64,000 nt of DNA, from NCBI RefSeq assembly GCF_000375365.1, contig NZ_AQXB01000003.1, positions 62,001 to 126,000 on the forward strand, written 5' to 3'. Origin of the DNA: Corynebacterium mastitidis DSM 44356 (lineage in GTDB: Bacteria > Actinomycetota > Actinomycetes > Mycobacteriales > Mycobacteriaceae). The notes beneath the pieces are model-generated. The model was given only the letters and a program-made list of their open reading frames with translations, was not told where the DNA came from and did not search any database. The position numbers were made by a program, and so were the translations under genes. Every line of letters begins with the position of its first letter. Position 1 is the first letter of the stretch. Below, in pieces: positions 10,201 to 17,818 of this stretch.

Positions 10201-10884
10201 ATGACCCGCCGGGGCACCGCCGGGCTGGGGCTGGCGGTGTTCGCCGCCGTGATCGGCGTCGCGGTGGCCGCCACCTACATCGCCGCGGTGGTGGGCAAGC
10301 AAAGCGATTCCTCCCCCGTGAACCCGGGCTCGGCGCACAACAGCGAGGCCGCGCCCGCGCCCCAGGTCCAGCCGCTCAGCGGGATCAACGTGTGGCAGCC
10401 CAGCGGGCTGGCGGACCCGGAGCACGCCGATCGCCCCCAGGACGCCCATTACGCCGTGGACGGCAACCCGACGACCTCGTGGGCCTCGGACGAGTACCCG
10501 GAGGGCTTTAGGGACAAGCCGGGGGTGGGGCTGATCGTGACCCTGCAGAATCCGGTGCAGGCGAGCCAGCTCGAGCTGCTCACCCCCGCGCCGGGGAGCC
10601 ACGCGGTGATCTACGCGGTGCCCGCCGGGCGGGATTCCTCGGCGGCGGGGGAGGAGCTGGACCTCGGCACCGTGCCGCTGGTGGCGGAGACCACCCTGGG
10701 CGCCGAGCGCAACGTCATCGACCTGGCCCCCACGCCGGAGCCCACGCAGGCCCTGGTGGTGTGGTTCGACGCCGTGGCCCCGGAGTCGCACGCGGTGAGC
10801 GTGTCCTCCATGTCCGTGCTGGGGGCCAGGGCCGCGAAGCCCTCCGAGGCCCCGGGCGACGGGGGCACCCTCCCAATGCAGTAG
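7216..10884 (+). CDS. murJ: MurJ lipid II flippase fused to a pseudokinase and an extracellular domain
   Basis: A 1222-residue protein. Residues 1-113 are cytoplasmic, low-complexity and Pro/Gln-rich, with a QAGQAGQTGQAEQAG run near 80-95. Residues about 114-635 are the MurJ/MviN core ('ATLISRITGFLRTVLIG' opens the first helix), which flips lipid II across the membrane. Residues about 700-895 form a protein-kinase-like domain without the catalytic Lys, HRD or DFG motifs, i.e. a pseudokinase. A single membrane helix (about 1001-1028) leads to an extracellular discoidin-like domain (about 1055-1205). In mycobacteria the equivalent pseudokinase is phosphorylated by PknB and binds FhaA; both partners are in this window. 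The GTG at 7216 has no Shine-Dalgarno sequence; an AACAAT at 7202-7207 may serve a leaderless transcript. Confidence 0.93.
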   Translation: MNATDPQHRQSGRDAGGPSRGLRSRIVAPTPPAPVPEVKSRPRPTPQATLDRSDLSHAPGQAPSPDAPPGTAAVATTPRAEQAGQAGQTGQAEQAGRNERPEEAPRASETTDGDVVRSTGSMALATLISRITGFLRTVLIGSTVGTAVGSAFSAANTLPNLITEIVLGAVLTSLVVPVLVRAEKEDPDGGAAFIRRLFTLAFSLLTVITVLAVIAAPLLTQMLVRKNGEVNITQSVSFAYWLLPQIFFYGLFSLFMAVLNTKGVFRPGAWAPVANNIISIAVLLLYQFLPGRLSDTAPSGPFDPHVLLLGLGTTLGVVTQLLIMVPALKRAGVDLRPLWGIDARLKDFGGMAAAIVVYVAISQLGYSLTSQIASDFSRSALLIYQNHWLLLQVPYGIIGVTLLTAIMPRLSRKAAEADDRGVVDDLTLATKLTFIALLPIVVFFTAFGQDIAFGLFHYGHFDPDSASILGLTLSFSAFTLIPYALVLLHLRVFYAREEAWTPTFIIAGITVTKVVLSFLAPTVASSPDRVVVLLGAANGFGFVAGAIIGAMLLRRKLGSLRFAAVLRTSLWAFGASIVGVTVAGGASILLGRLVAPETLGSLWVLVRLCVIGVVFLVVTGVVLSFSRLPEVQNLGAVAQRIPGMNRLIRTDPERQIQVEAPTQQELSTQFIGSDTFNASPVPPPMSAGVVRGPRLVPGAPVSDGRFRLLVDHGSVTGARFWQAKEQATGRLVALVFVDTSGTAPMAPASPAAAAGAASEVTRRTRALAALGHPAIAPNIEVSAYRAGCLVVADWVEGTSLKELSRSERINPRAAAYALAPLANAAAAADAVHTPLGLDNWGRIRITTSGTAVLAFPAVLSSASTAQDLDALAWALNLLVDEDAPEDVLQAKQRVENVATLAADDSAEAATPEAREALSPESLRALGEGLRRAGLADAGEAGETEAAPGEAASSDEGGTTAAASPSEQARRRAQSLGVVAEATPQVEERPGFGAKSMTRRGTAGLGLAVFAAVIGVAVAATYIAAVVGKQSDSSPVNPGSAHNSEAAPAPQVQPLSGINVWQPSGLADPEHADRPQDAHYAVDGNPTTSWASDEYPEGFRDKPGVGLIVTLQNPVQASQLELLTPAPGSHAVIYAVPAGRDSSAAGEELDLGTVPLVAETTLGAERNVIDLAPTPEPTQALVVWFDAVAPESHAVSVSSMSVLGARAAKPSEAPGDGGTLPMQ

Positions 10885-10975
10885 GCGCGAACATCGCGCG
10901 GGGCGGTGGCGCGGCGCGATGTAATGGGTGCGGGTTCCTCGGGGGAGGGCCCGCACCGACACGACGGGGGATTCC

Positions 10976-11548
10976 ATGCCGCACGCGCATTGCTCGCACC
11001 AGCACCTATCCGATAGCCAGCTCGTGATGGCCTACCTGGCGGGGGAGGCGGCGGCCTTCGCGGAGATCGTGGCCCGCCACGGGGCGCGGCTGCTGTGGGT
11101 GGCCCGCCGCTACGGCCGCAACGAGCACGACGCCCACGACATCCTCCAGGAGGCCCTGCTGCGCGCCTCCCAGAACCTGCACACCTTCCGCAGGGAGGCC
11201 AAGCTGAGCACCTGGCTGCACCGCCTGGTGGCCAACTCCGGGTATGACTTCGCCCATCACCGTCACCTGCGCGAGGTCGCCACCCTGGACGACGACCGCG
11301 TCCCCCGGGACGCCGATACCCGCCTGGCCTACGATCCCGTGGGCGGCGTGGACACCCGGCTGGCCCTGCAGGCGGCCCTGGCCCGGGTGCGCCCCGATCA
11401 GGCCGCCGCCCTGGTGCTTATCGACGCCGCGGGCTACAGCGTGGCCCACGTGGCCGCGCTGGAGGGGGTGTCGCCGGGGACCGTGAAGTCCCGCCGGGCG
11501 CGGGCCAAGGTGGCGCTGCGGGAGGCGCTCGGCCCCGCCGAGGAATGA
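10976..11548 (+). CDS. sigM: ECF RNA polymerase sigma factor SigM
   Basis: A 190-residue ECF sigma factor with region 2 ('[17 protein letters not shown]', then '[14 protein letters not shown]') and region 4 with a helix-turn-helix ('[20 protein letters not shown]'). In C. glutamicum SigM controls thiol-stress and iron-sulfur repair genes including thioredoxin genes, which lie immediately downstream here. No anti-sigma gene follows, unlike mycobacteria, where one sits between sigM and trxB. The N-terminus has several His/Cys residues ([10 protein letters not shown]), a possible redox or metal feature, which is inference. The ATG at 10976 is preferred over 10928 because a G-rich ribosome-binding stretch precedes it and the extension is not family-like. 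Confidence 0.88.
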   Translation: MPHAHCSHQHLSDSQLVMAYLAGEAAAFAEIVARHGARLLWVARRYGRNEHDAHDILQEALLRASQNLHTFRREAKLSTWLHRLVANSGYDFAHHRHLREVATLDDDRVPRDADTRLAYDPVGGVDTRLALQAALARVRPDQAAALVLIDAAGYSVAHVAALEGVSPGTVKSRRARAKVALREALGPAEE

Positions 11549-11567
11549 ATCGCCCCCGCTCCTCGTT
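11542..11567 (+). promoter_or_regulatory. SigH/SigM-type promoter for trxB-trxC
   Basis: GGAAT at 11542-11546 and GTT at 11565-11567, with an 18-base spacer, match the GGAA...GTT pattern of actinobacterial SigH/SigM promoters. The -35 element overlaps the last codons of sigM. A second, housekeeping-like -10 (TACACT, 11591-11596) lies downstream, so trxB may have both a basal and a stress promoter. Confidence 0.6.
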
Positions 11568-11649
11568 GACCGCCATAGCGGGTGCCCCGATACACTTGGG
11601 CACGGCAGAAGGCACCACAAAGCGGCTCCGCAAGGAAGGCACAGAAACT

Positions 11650-12591
11650 ATGGCGAGCACAGGCACCATCCACGACGTAGCCATCATCGGCTCCGGCCCC
11701 GCCGGCTACACGGCGGCGCTGTACGCCGCCCGCGCGGAGCTCAAGCCCATCGTCTTCGAGGGCTACGAGTACGGCGGCTCCCTCATGCAGACCACGGAGG
11801 TGGAGAACTACCCCGGCTTTCAGCAGGGCATCATGGGCCCGGAGCTGATGGAGCAGATGCGCGCGCAGGCCGAGCGCTTCGGCGCCGACCTGCGGATGGA
11901 GCTGGTGGATCGGGTGGAGCTTCAGGGCGAGGTCAAGCGCATCGTCGTGGGGGAGGAGGAGTACGCCGCGCGCACCGTCATCCTGGCCACCGGCGCGGCC
12001 CCCCGCCTGCTGGGCGTGGAGGGCGAGCAGCAGCTCATGGGCCGGGGCGTGTCCACCTGCGCCACCTGCGACGGCTTCTTTTTCAAGGGCCACCAGATCG
12101 CCGTGATCGGCGGCGGGGACTCCGCGATGGAGGAGGCCACCTTCCTCACCAAGTTCGCGGAGAAGGTCACGGTGGTGCACCGCCGCGAGGAGTTCCGCGC
12201 CTCCCCGATCATGGTGGAGCGCGCGCGCTCCAACGAGAAGATCGAGTTCCTCACCAACAAGGTGGTGGAGCGCGTCCGGGAGTCCGAGGGCAAGGTCTCC
12301 GGCCTGGTGCTGCGCGACACGCTCACCGGGGAGTCCTCCGAGCTGGACGTGACCGCCATGTTCGTGGCCATCGGGCACGACCCGCGCTCGGGGTTCCTGG
12401 AGGGGCAGGTGGAGCTCAAGGCGGGCGGCTACGTGGCCACCCGGGAGCCCTCCACGGCCACCTCCATCCCGGGGGTCTTTGCCGCCGGGGACCTGGTGGA
12501 CGACCACTATCAGCAGGCGATCACGGCGGCCGGCTCGGGCTGCCGGGCCGCCCTGGATGCCCAGAACTACCTCGCCGAGGCCCTCGTTTAA
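11650..12591 (+). CDS. trxB: Thioredoxin reductase (NADPH)
   Basis: A 313-residue low-molecular-weight flavoprotein that transfers electrons from NADPH to thioredoxin. The FAD-binding fold opens with '[17 protein letters not shown]', the redox-active pair is in CATC (Cys137 and Cys140), and the NADPH fold has '[12 protein letters not shown]'. The C-terminal FAD motif '[16 protein letters not shown]' is complete. The ATG at 11650 gives the family N-terminus; an ATG at 11545 would add 35 unsupported residues and overlap sigM. It is followed by trxC after 37 bases, forming an operon read from a SigH/SigM-type promoter. Confidence 0.95.
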   Translation: MASTGTIHDVAIIGSGPAGYTAALYAARAELKPIVFEGYEYGGSLMQTTEVENYPGFQQGIMGPELMEQMRAQAERFGADLRMELVDRVELQGEVKRIVVGEEEYAARTVILATGAAPRLLGVEGEQQLMGRGVSTCATCDGFFFKGHQIAVIGGGDSAMEEATFLTKFAEKVTVVHRREEFRASPIMVERARSNEKIEFLTNKVVERVRESEGKVSGLVLRDTLTGESSELDVTAMFVAIGHDPRSGFLEGQVELKAGGYVATREPSTATSIPGVFAAGDLVDDHYQQAITAAGSGCRAALDAQNYLAEALV

Positions 12592-12628
12592 ACTAGGGGA
12601 GCGTAGTTTTCCCAAGGAGGAGAATCTT

Positions 12629-12952
12629 ATGTCTACCCTTAACAACGTTACCCAGGACTCCTTCCGGTCCACCGTGATCGAGTCCGAGGTGCCGGTCCTC
12701 GTGGACTTCTGGGCCCAGTGGTGCGGCCCCTGCACCAAGCTCACCCCCGTTCTGGAGGAGATCGCGCAGGAGTACGGGGACCGCGTCAAGATCGTCAAGG
12801 TGGACGTGGACGCGGAGCGCGGCCTGGGCGCCATGTTCCAGATCATGTCCATCCCCTCCATGCTGCTGTTCAAGGACGGCAAGAAGGTGGATCAGATCGT
12901 GGGTGCCCGCCCCAAGGCCGATATTGTGGCGAAGCTCGATTCCGTGCTCTAG
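12629..12952 (+). CDS. trxC: Thioredoxin
   Basis: A 107-residue thioredoxin with the active site WCGPC (Cys32 and Cys35) within 'FWAQWCGPCTKLTPVLEE', the conserved 'VDVDAERGLGAMFQIMSIPSM' segment with the cis-proline (IPS), and a normal C-terminal helix. It is the substrate of TrxB and a general disulfide reductase in the cytoplasm. An almost ideal Shine-Dalgarno sequence (AAGGAGGAG) precedes the ATG by 6 bases, implying much stronger translation than trxB. It is the second gene of the operon and ends 47 bases before cwlM. Confidence 0.95.
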   Translation: MSTLNNVTQDSFRSTVIESEVPVLVDFWAQWCGPCTKLTPVLEEIAQEYGDRVKIVKVDVDAERGLGAMFQIMSIPSMLLFKDGKKVDQIVGARPKADIVAKLDSVL

Positions 12953-12999
12953 CTGCTACCCTGGTTGAGTTGTAATCATTATTTTTAGGAAGGACTCAC

Positions 13000-14193
13000 G
13001 TGGCGGACGTACTCCGGGTCGGTGACCGCAGCCCGCGCGTCGCAGAGGCTCGTGTTACCCTCGCGCGGCTTGGGCTGCTTCAAAGCTACTCGGGAGACGT
13101 GCGCCCCACCACGGGTGATTCCCAGCAGTTCAGCGGCGATGACACGTATTATGACGCCCCCCTCGCCGAGGCCATCAAGGCCTTCCAGCAGTCGCGCGGC
13201 ATCATCCCCACGGGGGCCATCGACGAGATCACGCTGCGCGAGATGCGCGGGGCCTCCTACACCCTGGGCGCGCGACCCCTGATGTACCAGGAGGACAACC
13301 CGCTGGTGGGCGACGACGTGGTGCAGCTCCAGGAGCACCTCCAGGAGCTGGGCTTTTATTCCAGCCGCCTGGACGGGCACTTCGGGCCGGACACCAGCTA
13401 CGCCCTGCGCAGCTACCAGCTCAACGGCGGCCTCGACCCCGACGGCGTGTGCGGCCCCGACACCATCCGCGCGCTCAGCCTGCTGGGTCGCCGCATCCGC
13501 GGCGGCTCCGCCCAGGCGATCCGCGAACGCGAGGACATGCGCCAGGCGGGGCCGCACCTGGCCGGCAAGCGCGTGGTGATCGACCCCGCCCTGGGCGGCA
13601 AGGACACCGGGCAGGTGGTGCGGGGCCGCTACGGGGAGATCACCGAGGAGGAGATCCTCTGGGACCTCGCCGCCCGCATCGAGGACAGGATGAAGGCGAT
13701 GGGGATGGAGACCATCCTCTCCCGCCCCCGCATGGACAACCCCTCCGCCAAGGATCGGGCGGACATGGCCAACGCCTTCGGCGCGGACATGGTGATCTCC
13801 CTGCAGTGCGATCGCTACCCCAACGAGAGAGCCTCGGGCGTGGCCACTTTTTACTTCGGCTCGGAGATAGGGTCCAGCTCCCTGACCGGGGAGACCCTCT
13901 CCGGCTTCATCCAGCGCGAGATCGTGGCCCGCACGGCGCTGCAAAACTGCGGCAACCACGCGCGCACCTGGGAGATCCTGCGCTTCACCAAGGCCCCCAC
14001 GGTGGAGGTGGTGGCGGGCTACCTCAGCAACCCGGAGGACGTGGCGGTGATGACCAACCCGGCCAGCCGCGACGCCATCGCGGAGGCCGTTCTCGTGGCC
14101 GTCAAGCGCCTCTACCTGCTGGAGGACGATAACCGCCCCACCGGCACCTACCGCTTCGACGAGCTGCTCGCCGCCGAGCGGCGCGCCTGGTAG
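13000..14193 (+). CDS. cwlM: CwlM, amidase-like peptidoglycan synthesis regulator
   Basis: A 397-residue cytoplasmic protein (no signal peptide) with two PG_binding_1-like repeats (about residues 6-75 and 100-165) and a C-terminal Amidase_3 fold (about 190-380). The zinc-ligand motifs of active amidases are altered: DPGHGG reads DPALGG (195-200) and SLHAN reads SLQCD (267-271). Catalysis is therefore unlikely. In mycobacteria CwlM is a PknB substrate that activates MurA and so controls precursor supply; the same regulatory role is inferred here. The GTG at 13000 has AGGAAGGA upstream. It is followed by a strong terminator. Confidence 0.88.
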   Translation: MADVLRVGDRSPRVAEARVTLARLGLLQSYSGDVRPTTGDSQQFSGDDTYYDAPLAEAIKAFQQSRGIIPTGAIDEITLREMRGASYTLGARPLMYQEDNPLVGDDVVQLQEHLQELGFYSSRLDGHFGPDTSYALRSYQLNGGLDPDGVCGPDTIRALSLLGRRIRGGSAQAIREREDMRQAGPHLAGKRVVIDPALGGKDTGQVVRGRYGEITEEEILWDLAARIEDRMKAMGMETILSRPRMDNPSAKDRADMANAFGADMVISLQCDRYPNERASGVATFYFGSEIGSSSLTGETLSGFIQREIVARTALQNCGNHARTWEILRFTKAPTVEVVAGYLSNPEDVAVMTNPASRDAIAEAVLVAVKRLYLLEDDNRPTGTYRFDELLAAERRAW

Positions 14194-14206
14194 GGCGCCT
14201 CACACC

Positions 14207-14235
14207 GCGCGGCCCCACCGGGGCCGCGCTTTTTT
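14207..14235 (+). terminator. Intrinsic terminator after cwlM
   Basis: A perfect 10-bp stem (GCGCGGCCCC / GGGGCCGCGC, loop ACC) is followed by six T residues. It ends the trxB-trxC-cwlM transcript. The TAA of the convergent acetyltransferase gene overlaps the T-run. Confidence 0.93.
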
Positions 14236-14908
14236 ATGCGTGCACCCGTGCCAGCTCGTCGAGGGGGTGGCGAAGGGGCTGGGCTTCCCACTCGACGAGG
14301 AGCTCCCGCTGCGGCGGCAGCTCCAGGCGGAGGCGGGGCAGCAGCGGGTGCTCCCGCACCGTGCTAAACCCGGCCGCCTCCAGGGCGGAGGCGCTCAGGA
14401 GGCCGATCTCCGGGGCCCGGGCCACGATGCGTTCTGCCTCCCCGTCCCGGGGCTCGCGATCGCCGGGGAGTCGCCCATCGCCCTCGTCCCTCCACCCGAA
14501 GGCCTCCACGGCGAGCGCGTCCCCCTGCCGCATCACGTCCATGATGGCGGCGTCGATGAGCACGGCCTCCATGCCCATGCCCTCCCAGCCGGGGGCGGTG
14601 TACAGGGAGGTGATGAGGGTGGCGTCTGCGCTCGCCGGGGCCGTGGGGAGCTGCCGTGCCCCCGGGGCCTGGGCGGGGGAGCAGTAGAAGAGGGTGGCCA
14701 GGGGCCGGTCCTCCCAGAGGTAGAAGCCGCAGCCGGGGGCGTCGAGCAGCACGGAGGAGAGCCAGGCCTCCTTCTCAAAGCGTTCCTCCCCCCGCCGCCG
14801 CACCCTCTCGGCGCTCTCGGGGTCCAGCTCCCAGAACACGCCGCTGGCCGCGCTCGGCACGAGGCGATCGAAGGATTCCTGCGTGATGCGCAGCGGCGCG
14901 GTCCTCAT
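14234..14908 (-). CDS. GNAT-type acetyltransferase-like protein next to parB
   Basis: A 224-residue protein with the outline of a GNAT fold: 'SLYTAPGWEGMGMEAVLIDAAI' (residues about 105-126) resembles the acetyl-CoA loop region, and 'ALEAAGFSTVREHPLLPRL' resembles the C-terminal 'AxxxGF' strand typical of GNAT proteins. A gene of unknown function lies at the same place, downstream of parB and convergent with cwlM, in mycobacteria (Rv3916c) and C. glutamicum. Substrate and role are unknown. The ATG at 14908 has GGGGGAAG upstream and lies 19 bases after parB, so it is probably co-transcribed with parA-parB. Confidence 0.65.
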   Translation of the reverse strand: MRTAPLRITQESFDRLVPSAASGVFWELDPESAERVRRRGEERFEKEAWLSSVLLDAPGCGFYLWEDRPLATLFYCSPAQAPGARQLPTAPASADATLITSLYTAPGWEGMGMEAVLIDAAIMDVMRQGDALAVEAFGWRDEGDGRLPGDREPRDGEAERIVARAPEIGLLSASALEAAGFSTVREHPLLPRLRLELPPQRELLVEWEAQPLRHPLDELARVHA

Positions 14909-14927
14909 GGCTTCCCCCGAGGCCTCG

Positions 14928-16007
14928 CTATCCCCGGCCCTCGATCAGGGCGAGGATGCGCTCGAAGTCCTCCTGGTCGCCAAACTCCACCACCATCTTG
15001 CCCTTGCGCTTGCCCATGGTGACGGTCACCTTGGTGTCCCAGCGGTCGCCCAGGCGCTCCGCCGTACGCGTGAAGTGCTCGGGCTGGGGGAGCGGCTGGC
15101 GCTTGGGCTTGGGCTCCGGGGCGTGGCCGTTGTTCATCAGCGTCACGGCCTCCTCCGTGGCGCGCACGGAGAGCCCCTCGGCCACGATGCGGTCCGCCAG
15201 GTGCCGCTGGCCGTCCTCGCCCGTCTTGAGCCCCATCAGCGCGCGGGCGTGGCCCGCGGAGAGCACCCCGGCGGCCACCTTGGACTGCACCGTCACGGGC
15301 AGCGAGAGCAGGCGGATGGTGTTGGTGATCGTGGGGCGGCTGCGGCCCAGGCGCCGGGCCAGTTCCTCCTGCGTCACCCCGAACTCGTCGAGGAGCTGCT
15401 TGTACGCCGCACCCTCCTCCAGGGGGTTGAGCTGCACGCGGTGGATGTTCTCCAGGAGGGCATCCCGCAGCATCTCGCCGTCGTCGGTCTCCCGCACGAT
15501 GGCCGGGATGACCCCCAGGCCCGCCTTGCTGGCGGCGCGCCAGCGGCGCTCGCCCATGATGATCTCGTAACCGCTATCGTCCGCGGCGCGGCGCACCACG
15601 ATGGGTTGCAGCAGGCCGAACTCCTTGACGGAGTGGACCAGCTCCTCCAGGGCCTCCTCGTCAAAGACCTGGCGCGGCTGCTTCTCGTTGGGGATGATCT
15701 CTCCCACGGGGATCTCCCGGTAGGAGGCGCCAAACTCATTGGTCGCCCGGGGGTCGGACGCCTCCGGGGCCTCCCGCCTTCCCGCCTGGGCGATCAGCGG
15801 CGGAACGCCCCTCGGCGCGCGCGTTTCACGTGAAACGTCGCCCCGGGATCGCTCTGCCTGCCCCTGCGGCGCGCTCCGCCCCGCGCGCCCGCCGCCGATG
15901 ATGGCGTCGGCGGCGGAGTCGGAGAGCCGGGGCTTGGAGGGGCCCTGGGGGATCAGGGCACCCAGCCCACGGCCTAGACCACCCTTGCGGGTTTCGTGTG
16001 CGGACAA
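14928..16007 (-). CDS. parB: Chromosome partitioning protein ParB
   Basis: A 359-residue CTP-dependent DNA clamp that loads at parS and spreads along the origin region. The N-terminus carries the ParA-stimulating motif '[11 protein letters not shown]' (about residues 10-20); a disordered linker follows. The ParB core has '[20 protein letters not shown]' and the CTP-binding 'GERRWRA'; the DNA-binding HTH is '[20 protein letters not shown]'; the C-terminal dimerisation domain ends the protein. The start is a rare TTG at 16007-16005, one base after the parA stop, with GAAAGGGAG upstream. A parS site lies within the linker codons, encoding 'VSRET' near residue 60. Confidence 0.95.
   Translation of the reverse strand: MSAHETRKGGLGRGLGALIPQGPSKPRLSDSAADAIIGGGRAGRSAPQGQAERSRGDVSRETRAPRGVPPLIAQAGRREAPEASDPRATNEFGASYREIPVGEIIPNEKQPRQVFDEEALEELVHSVKEFGLLQPIVVRRAADDSGYEIIMGERRWRAASKAGLGVIPAIVRETDDGEMLRDALLENIHRVQLNPLEEGAAYKQLLDEFGVTQEELARRLGRSRPTITNTIRLLSLPVTVQSKVAAGVLSAGHARALMGLKTGEDGQRHLADRIVAEGLSVRATEEAVTLMNNGHAPEPKPKRQPLPQPEHFTRTAERLGDRWDTKVTVTMGKRKGKMVVEFGDQEDFERILALIEGRG
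15822..15837. other. parS: parS site inside parB
   Basis: CGTTTCACGTGAAACG is a perfect 16-bp palindrome with the 14-bp parS core GTTTCACGTGAAAC. It is located in the disordered linker codons of parB, about 4.8 kb from dnaA. Confidence 0.9.
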
Positions 16008-16008
16008 C

Positions 16009-16956
16009 CTACTCCCTTTCTTCCTGTGCTCCCTCAGCCAAGCGCTGAGCCGTCTCCGGGCTGACCCCGATGGGGCCCGTTCCCTCCGCCGGGGAGTAGT
16101 CCCCGCGCGTGGCGAACTCCTCCGAGGCCGCCACGTAGGCCATGGCCCCCCGGGAGGAGGGATCGTAGGCCAGCACCGGCATCCCGTAGCCGGGGGCCTC
16201 CGAGACCTTCACGGACCTCGGGATCACCGTGCGCAGCGTGACGTCCCCGAAGTGCTCCTTGACCTCGCTGGCCACCTGCTCCGCGAGCTTGGTGCGCGCG
16301 TCGTACATGGTGAGCAGGATCGCGGAGATATGAAGCTGGGGGTTCAGGTGCTGGCGGATCATGGAGATGTTGTTGAGGAGCTGGCCCACGCCCTCCAGCG
16401 CGTAATACTCGCACTGAATGGGGATGAGCACCTCCTCCACGAAGGTCATCGCGTTGATGGTGAGCAGGCCCAGGGACGGGGGGCAGTCGATAAACACGAA
16501 GTCGAAGCCCCAGCGGTCCAGGAACTGCCCCTTGAGGGCGTCGTACAGCCGATACTCCCGGCGCACCATGGAGACCAGCTCGATCTCCGCGCCCGCGAGG
16601 TCAATCGTGGCGGGAATACAGAAGAGGTTCTCGCTGTGCGGGGAGGGCTGCATGGCCTCCTCCGGGGTGGCCTCTCCGATGAGCACCTCGTAGCTCGATA
16701 CCGTGCCCGCCCGGTGCTCCACGCCCATCGCGGTGGAGGCGTTGCCCTGGGGATCGAGGTCGATCACCAGGACCTTCATCCCGCAGGCCGCCAATCCGGC
16801 CGCGAGGTTGACGGAGGACGTGGTCTTGCCCACCCCGCCCTTCTGATTGGCAATGGTGACGAGCCTCGGCCTCTCCGGCTTGGGCAACGGCGCCCGCAAC
16901 GGAATGTCCGAGGCCCCGGTGCGGTACTGCGGTTCCCTCTCCGCCATCGCTTCCAC
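16009..16956 (-). CDS. parA: Chromosome partitioning ATPase ParA
   Basis: A Walker-type ParA/Soj ATPase of about 315 residues that drives origin segregation with ParB. It has the deviant Walker A '[16 protein letters not shown]', '[15 protein letters not shown]', Walker B-like '[13 protein letters not shown]', and C-terminal elements '[20 protein letters not shown]'. The start is uncertain: GTG at 16956 has AGAGGAAGGGG at good spacing and is chosen; ATG at 16947 and ATG at 16995 are alternatives. The gene lies between rsmG and parB (1 base before the TTG of parB), forming an rsmG-parA-parB-acetyltransferase unit. Confidence 0.93.
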   Translation of the reverse strand: MEAMAEREPQYRTGASDIPLRAPLPKPERPRLVTIANQKGGVGKTTSSVNLAAGLAACGMKVLVIDLDPQGNASTAMGVEHRAGTVSSYEVLIGEATPEEAMQPSPHSENLFCIPATIDLAGAEIELVSMVRREYRLYDALKGQFLDRWGFDFVFIDCPPSLGLLTINAMTFVEEVLIPIQCEYYALEGVGQLLNNISMIRQHLNPQLHISAILLTMYDARTKLAEQVASEVKEHFGDVTLRTVIPRSVKVSEAPGYGMPVLAYDPSSRGAMAYVAASEEFATRGDYSPAEGTGPIGVSPETAQRLAEGAQEERE

Positions 16957-17017
16957 ACGCCCCTTCCTCTGCTTGTTTCCTATCAAACGTCTCATGACCC
17001 CTTGCGCTGCGAGAGGG

Positions 17018-17680
17018 TCACCGTATCCTCGGGATGCGCACCACGGTGGTGGGCTCCGCCAGGTGATCGGCGCCCACCCGGATCACCTCGCCCGCGCCCC
17101 CTCCGGACGCCCGGATCGCATCGGCGTCCCGCTCCAGCTCCTCGCGCACGGATGCCCCCTTCATCGCTATCATCGCCCCCTTGTGTGCCACCAAAGGCAT
17201 CGACCACGTGCACAGCTTACCCAAGGGGGCCACGGCCCGGGAAGTCACCACCTCGGCCCGGCCCACCTCCGCCCGCAGCGCCTTGTCCTCGGCCCGGCCG
17301 CGCACCACGCGCACGTTGTCCAGGCTCAGGTCGCGGATGACCTCCCCCAGATACACGGAGCGCTTGAGCAGCGGCTCCACGAGGGTGATCCGCAGGTCCG
17401 GGCGGGCCAGCGCCAGGGGAATGCCCGGCAGCCCCGCGCCCGATCCCACGTCGGTGACCGCGGCGCCCTCCGGCATGACCTCCCCGATCACCGCGCAGTT
17501 GAGTATGTGCCGCTCCCACAGCCTCGGGACCTCGCGCGGACCCATGAAACCCCGCTCGGCGCCCGCCGTGGCCAGGGAGGCGTGATAAGCCACCGCCTTC
17601 CCCAGGTTTTCCCCAAAAATACGCTCGGCGGCGGGTGGGGGAGCGGGTATATCGCTTGGTTTCACGTGAAACATCCTCAT
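17018..17680 (-). CDS. rsmG: 16S rRNA (guanine-N7) methyltransferase RsmG
   Basis: A 220-residue SAM-dependent methyltransferase of the GidB/RsmG family that methylates G527 of 16S rRNA. Family motifs are visible: '[15 protein letters not shown]' (about residues 50-64), the SAM loop '[15 protein letters not shown]' and '[15 protein letters not shown]'. Loss of this enzyme gives low-level streptomycin resistance in other bacteria. ATGs at 17680 and 17674 are both possible; the second sits on a parS palindrome that encodes 'MFHVKP'. No jag gene precedes it, unlike mycobacteria and many Firmicutes. Confidence 0.93.
   Translation of the reverse strand: MRMFHVKPSDIPAPPPAAERIFGENLGKAVAYHASLATAGAERGFMGPREVPRLWERHILNCAVIGEVMPEGAAVTDVGSGAGLPGIPLALARPDLRITLVEPLLKRSVYLGEVIRDLSLDNVRVVRGRAEDKALRAEVGRAEVVTSRAVAPLGKLCTWSMPLVAHKGAMIAMKGASVREELERDADAIRASGGGAGEVIRVGADHLAEPTTVVRIPRIR
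17658..17673. other. parS: parS site at the start of rsmG
   Basis: GGTTTCACGTGAAACA contains the perfect 14-bp core GTTTCACGTGAAAC (17659-17672). The rsmG start codons lie next to or within it, so ParB binding may affect rsmG-parA-parB expression. About 3 kb from dnaA. Confidence 0.9.
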
Positions 17681-17731
17681 GCTGATCCGGAATCAAGAGC
17701 CAATGAGGAAAGACTATCAGCCGCATGCGAC

Positions 17732-17764
17732 AGCGCCCGCCACCTCCGCGAGGCAACGGGCGCT
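17732..17764 (-). terminator. Nested hairpin between yidC and rsmG
   Basis: AGCGCCCG (17732-17739) pairs with CGGGCGCT (17757-17764), and the loop holds a second short stem CCTC/GAGG. It lies 55 bases downstream of the yidC stop. No T-run follows on the minus strand, so it may be a weak or factor-assisted terminator. Confidence 0.4.
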
Positions 17765-17818
17765 GAACTGGTCTTATGCACGGGGCCGAGGCCGCCATGC
17801 GTGGCGCACGGGTGAGGG

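Noticed and set aside
7270..10977. A 1235-residue open frame antisense to murJ, and a 1054-residue one antisense to gyrA (33670-36834)
   Set aside because: Composition is Arg/Gly/His/Ala-rich with no domain motifs; these are the usual antisense shadows of GC-rich coding sequence.
11545..11649. Upstream ATG for trxB
   Set aside because: It would overlap sigM and the stress promoter and add residues absent from the thioredoxin reductase family.
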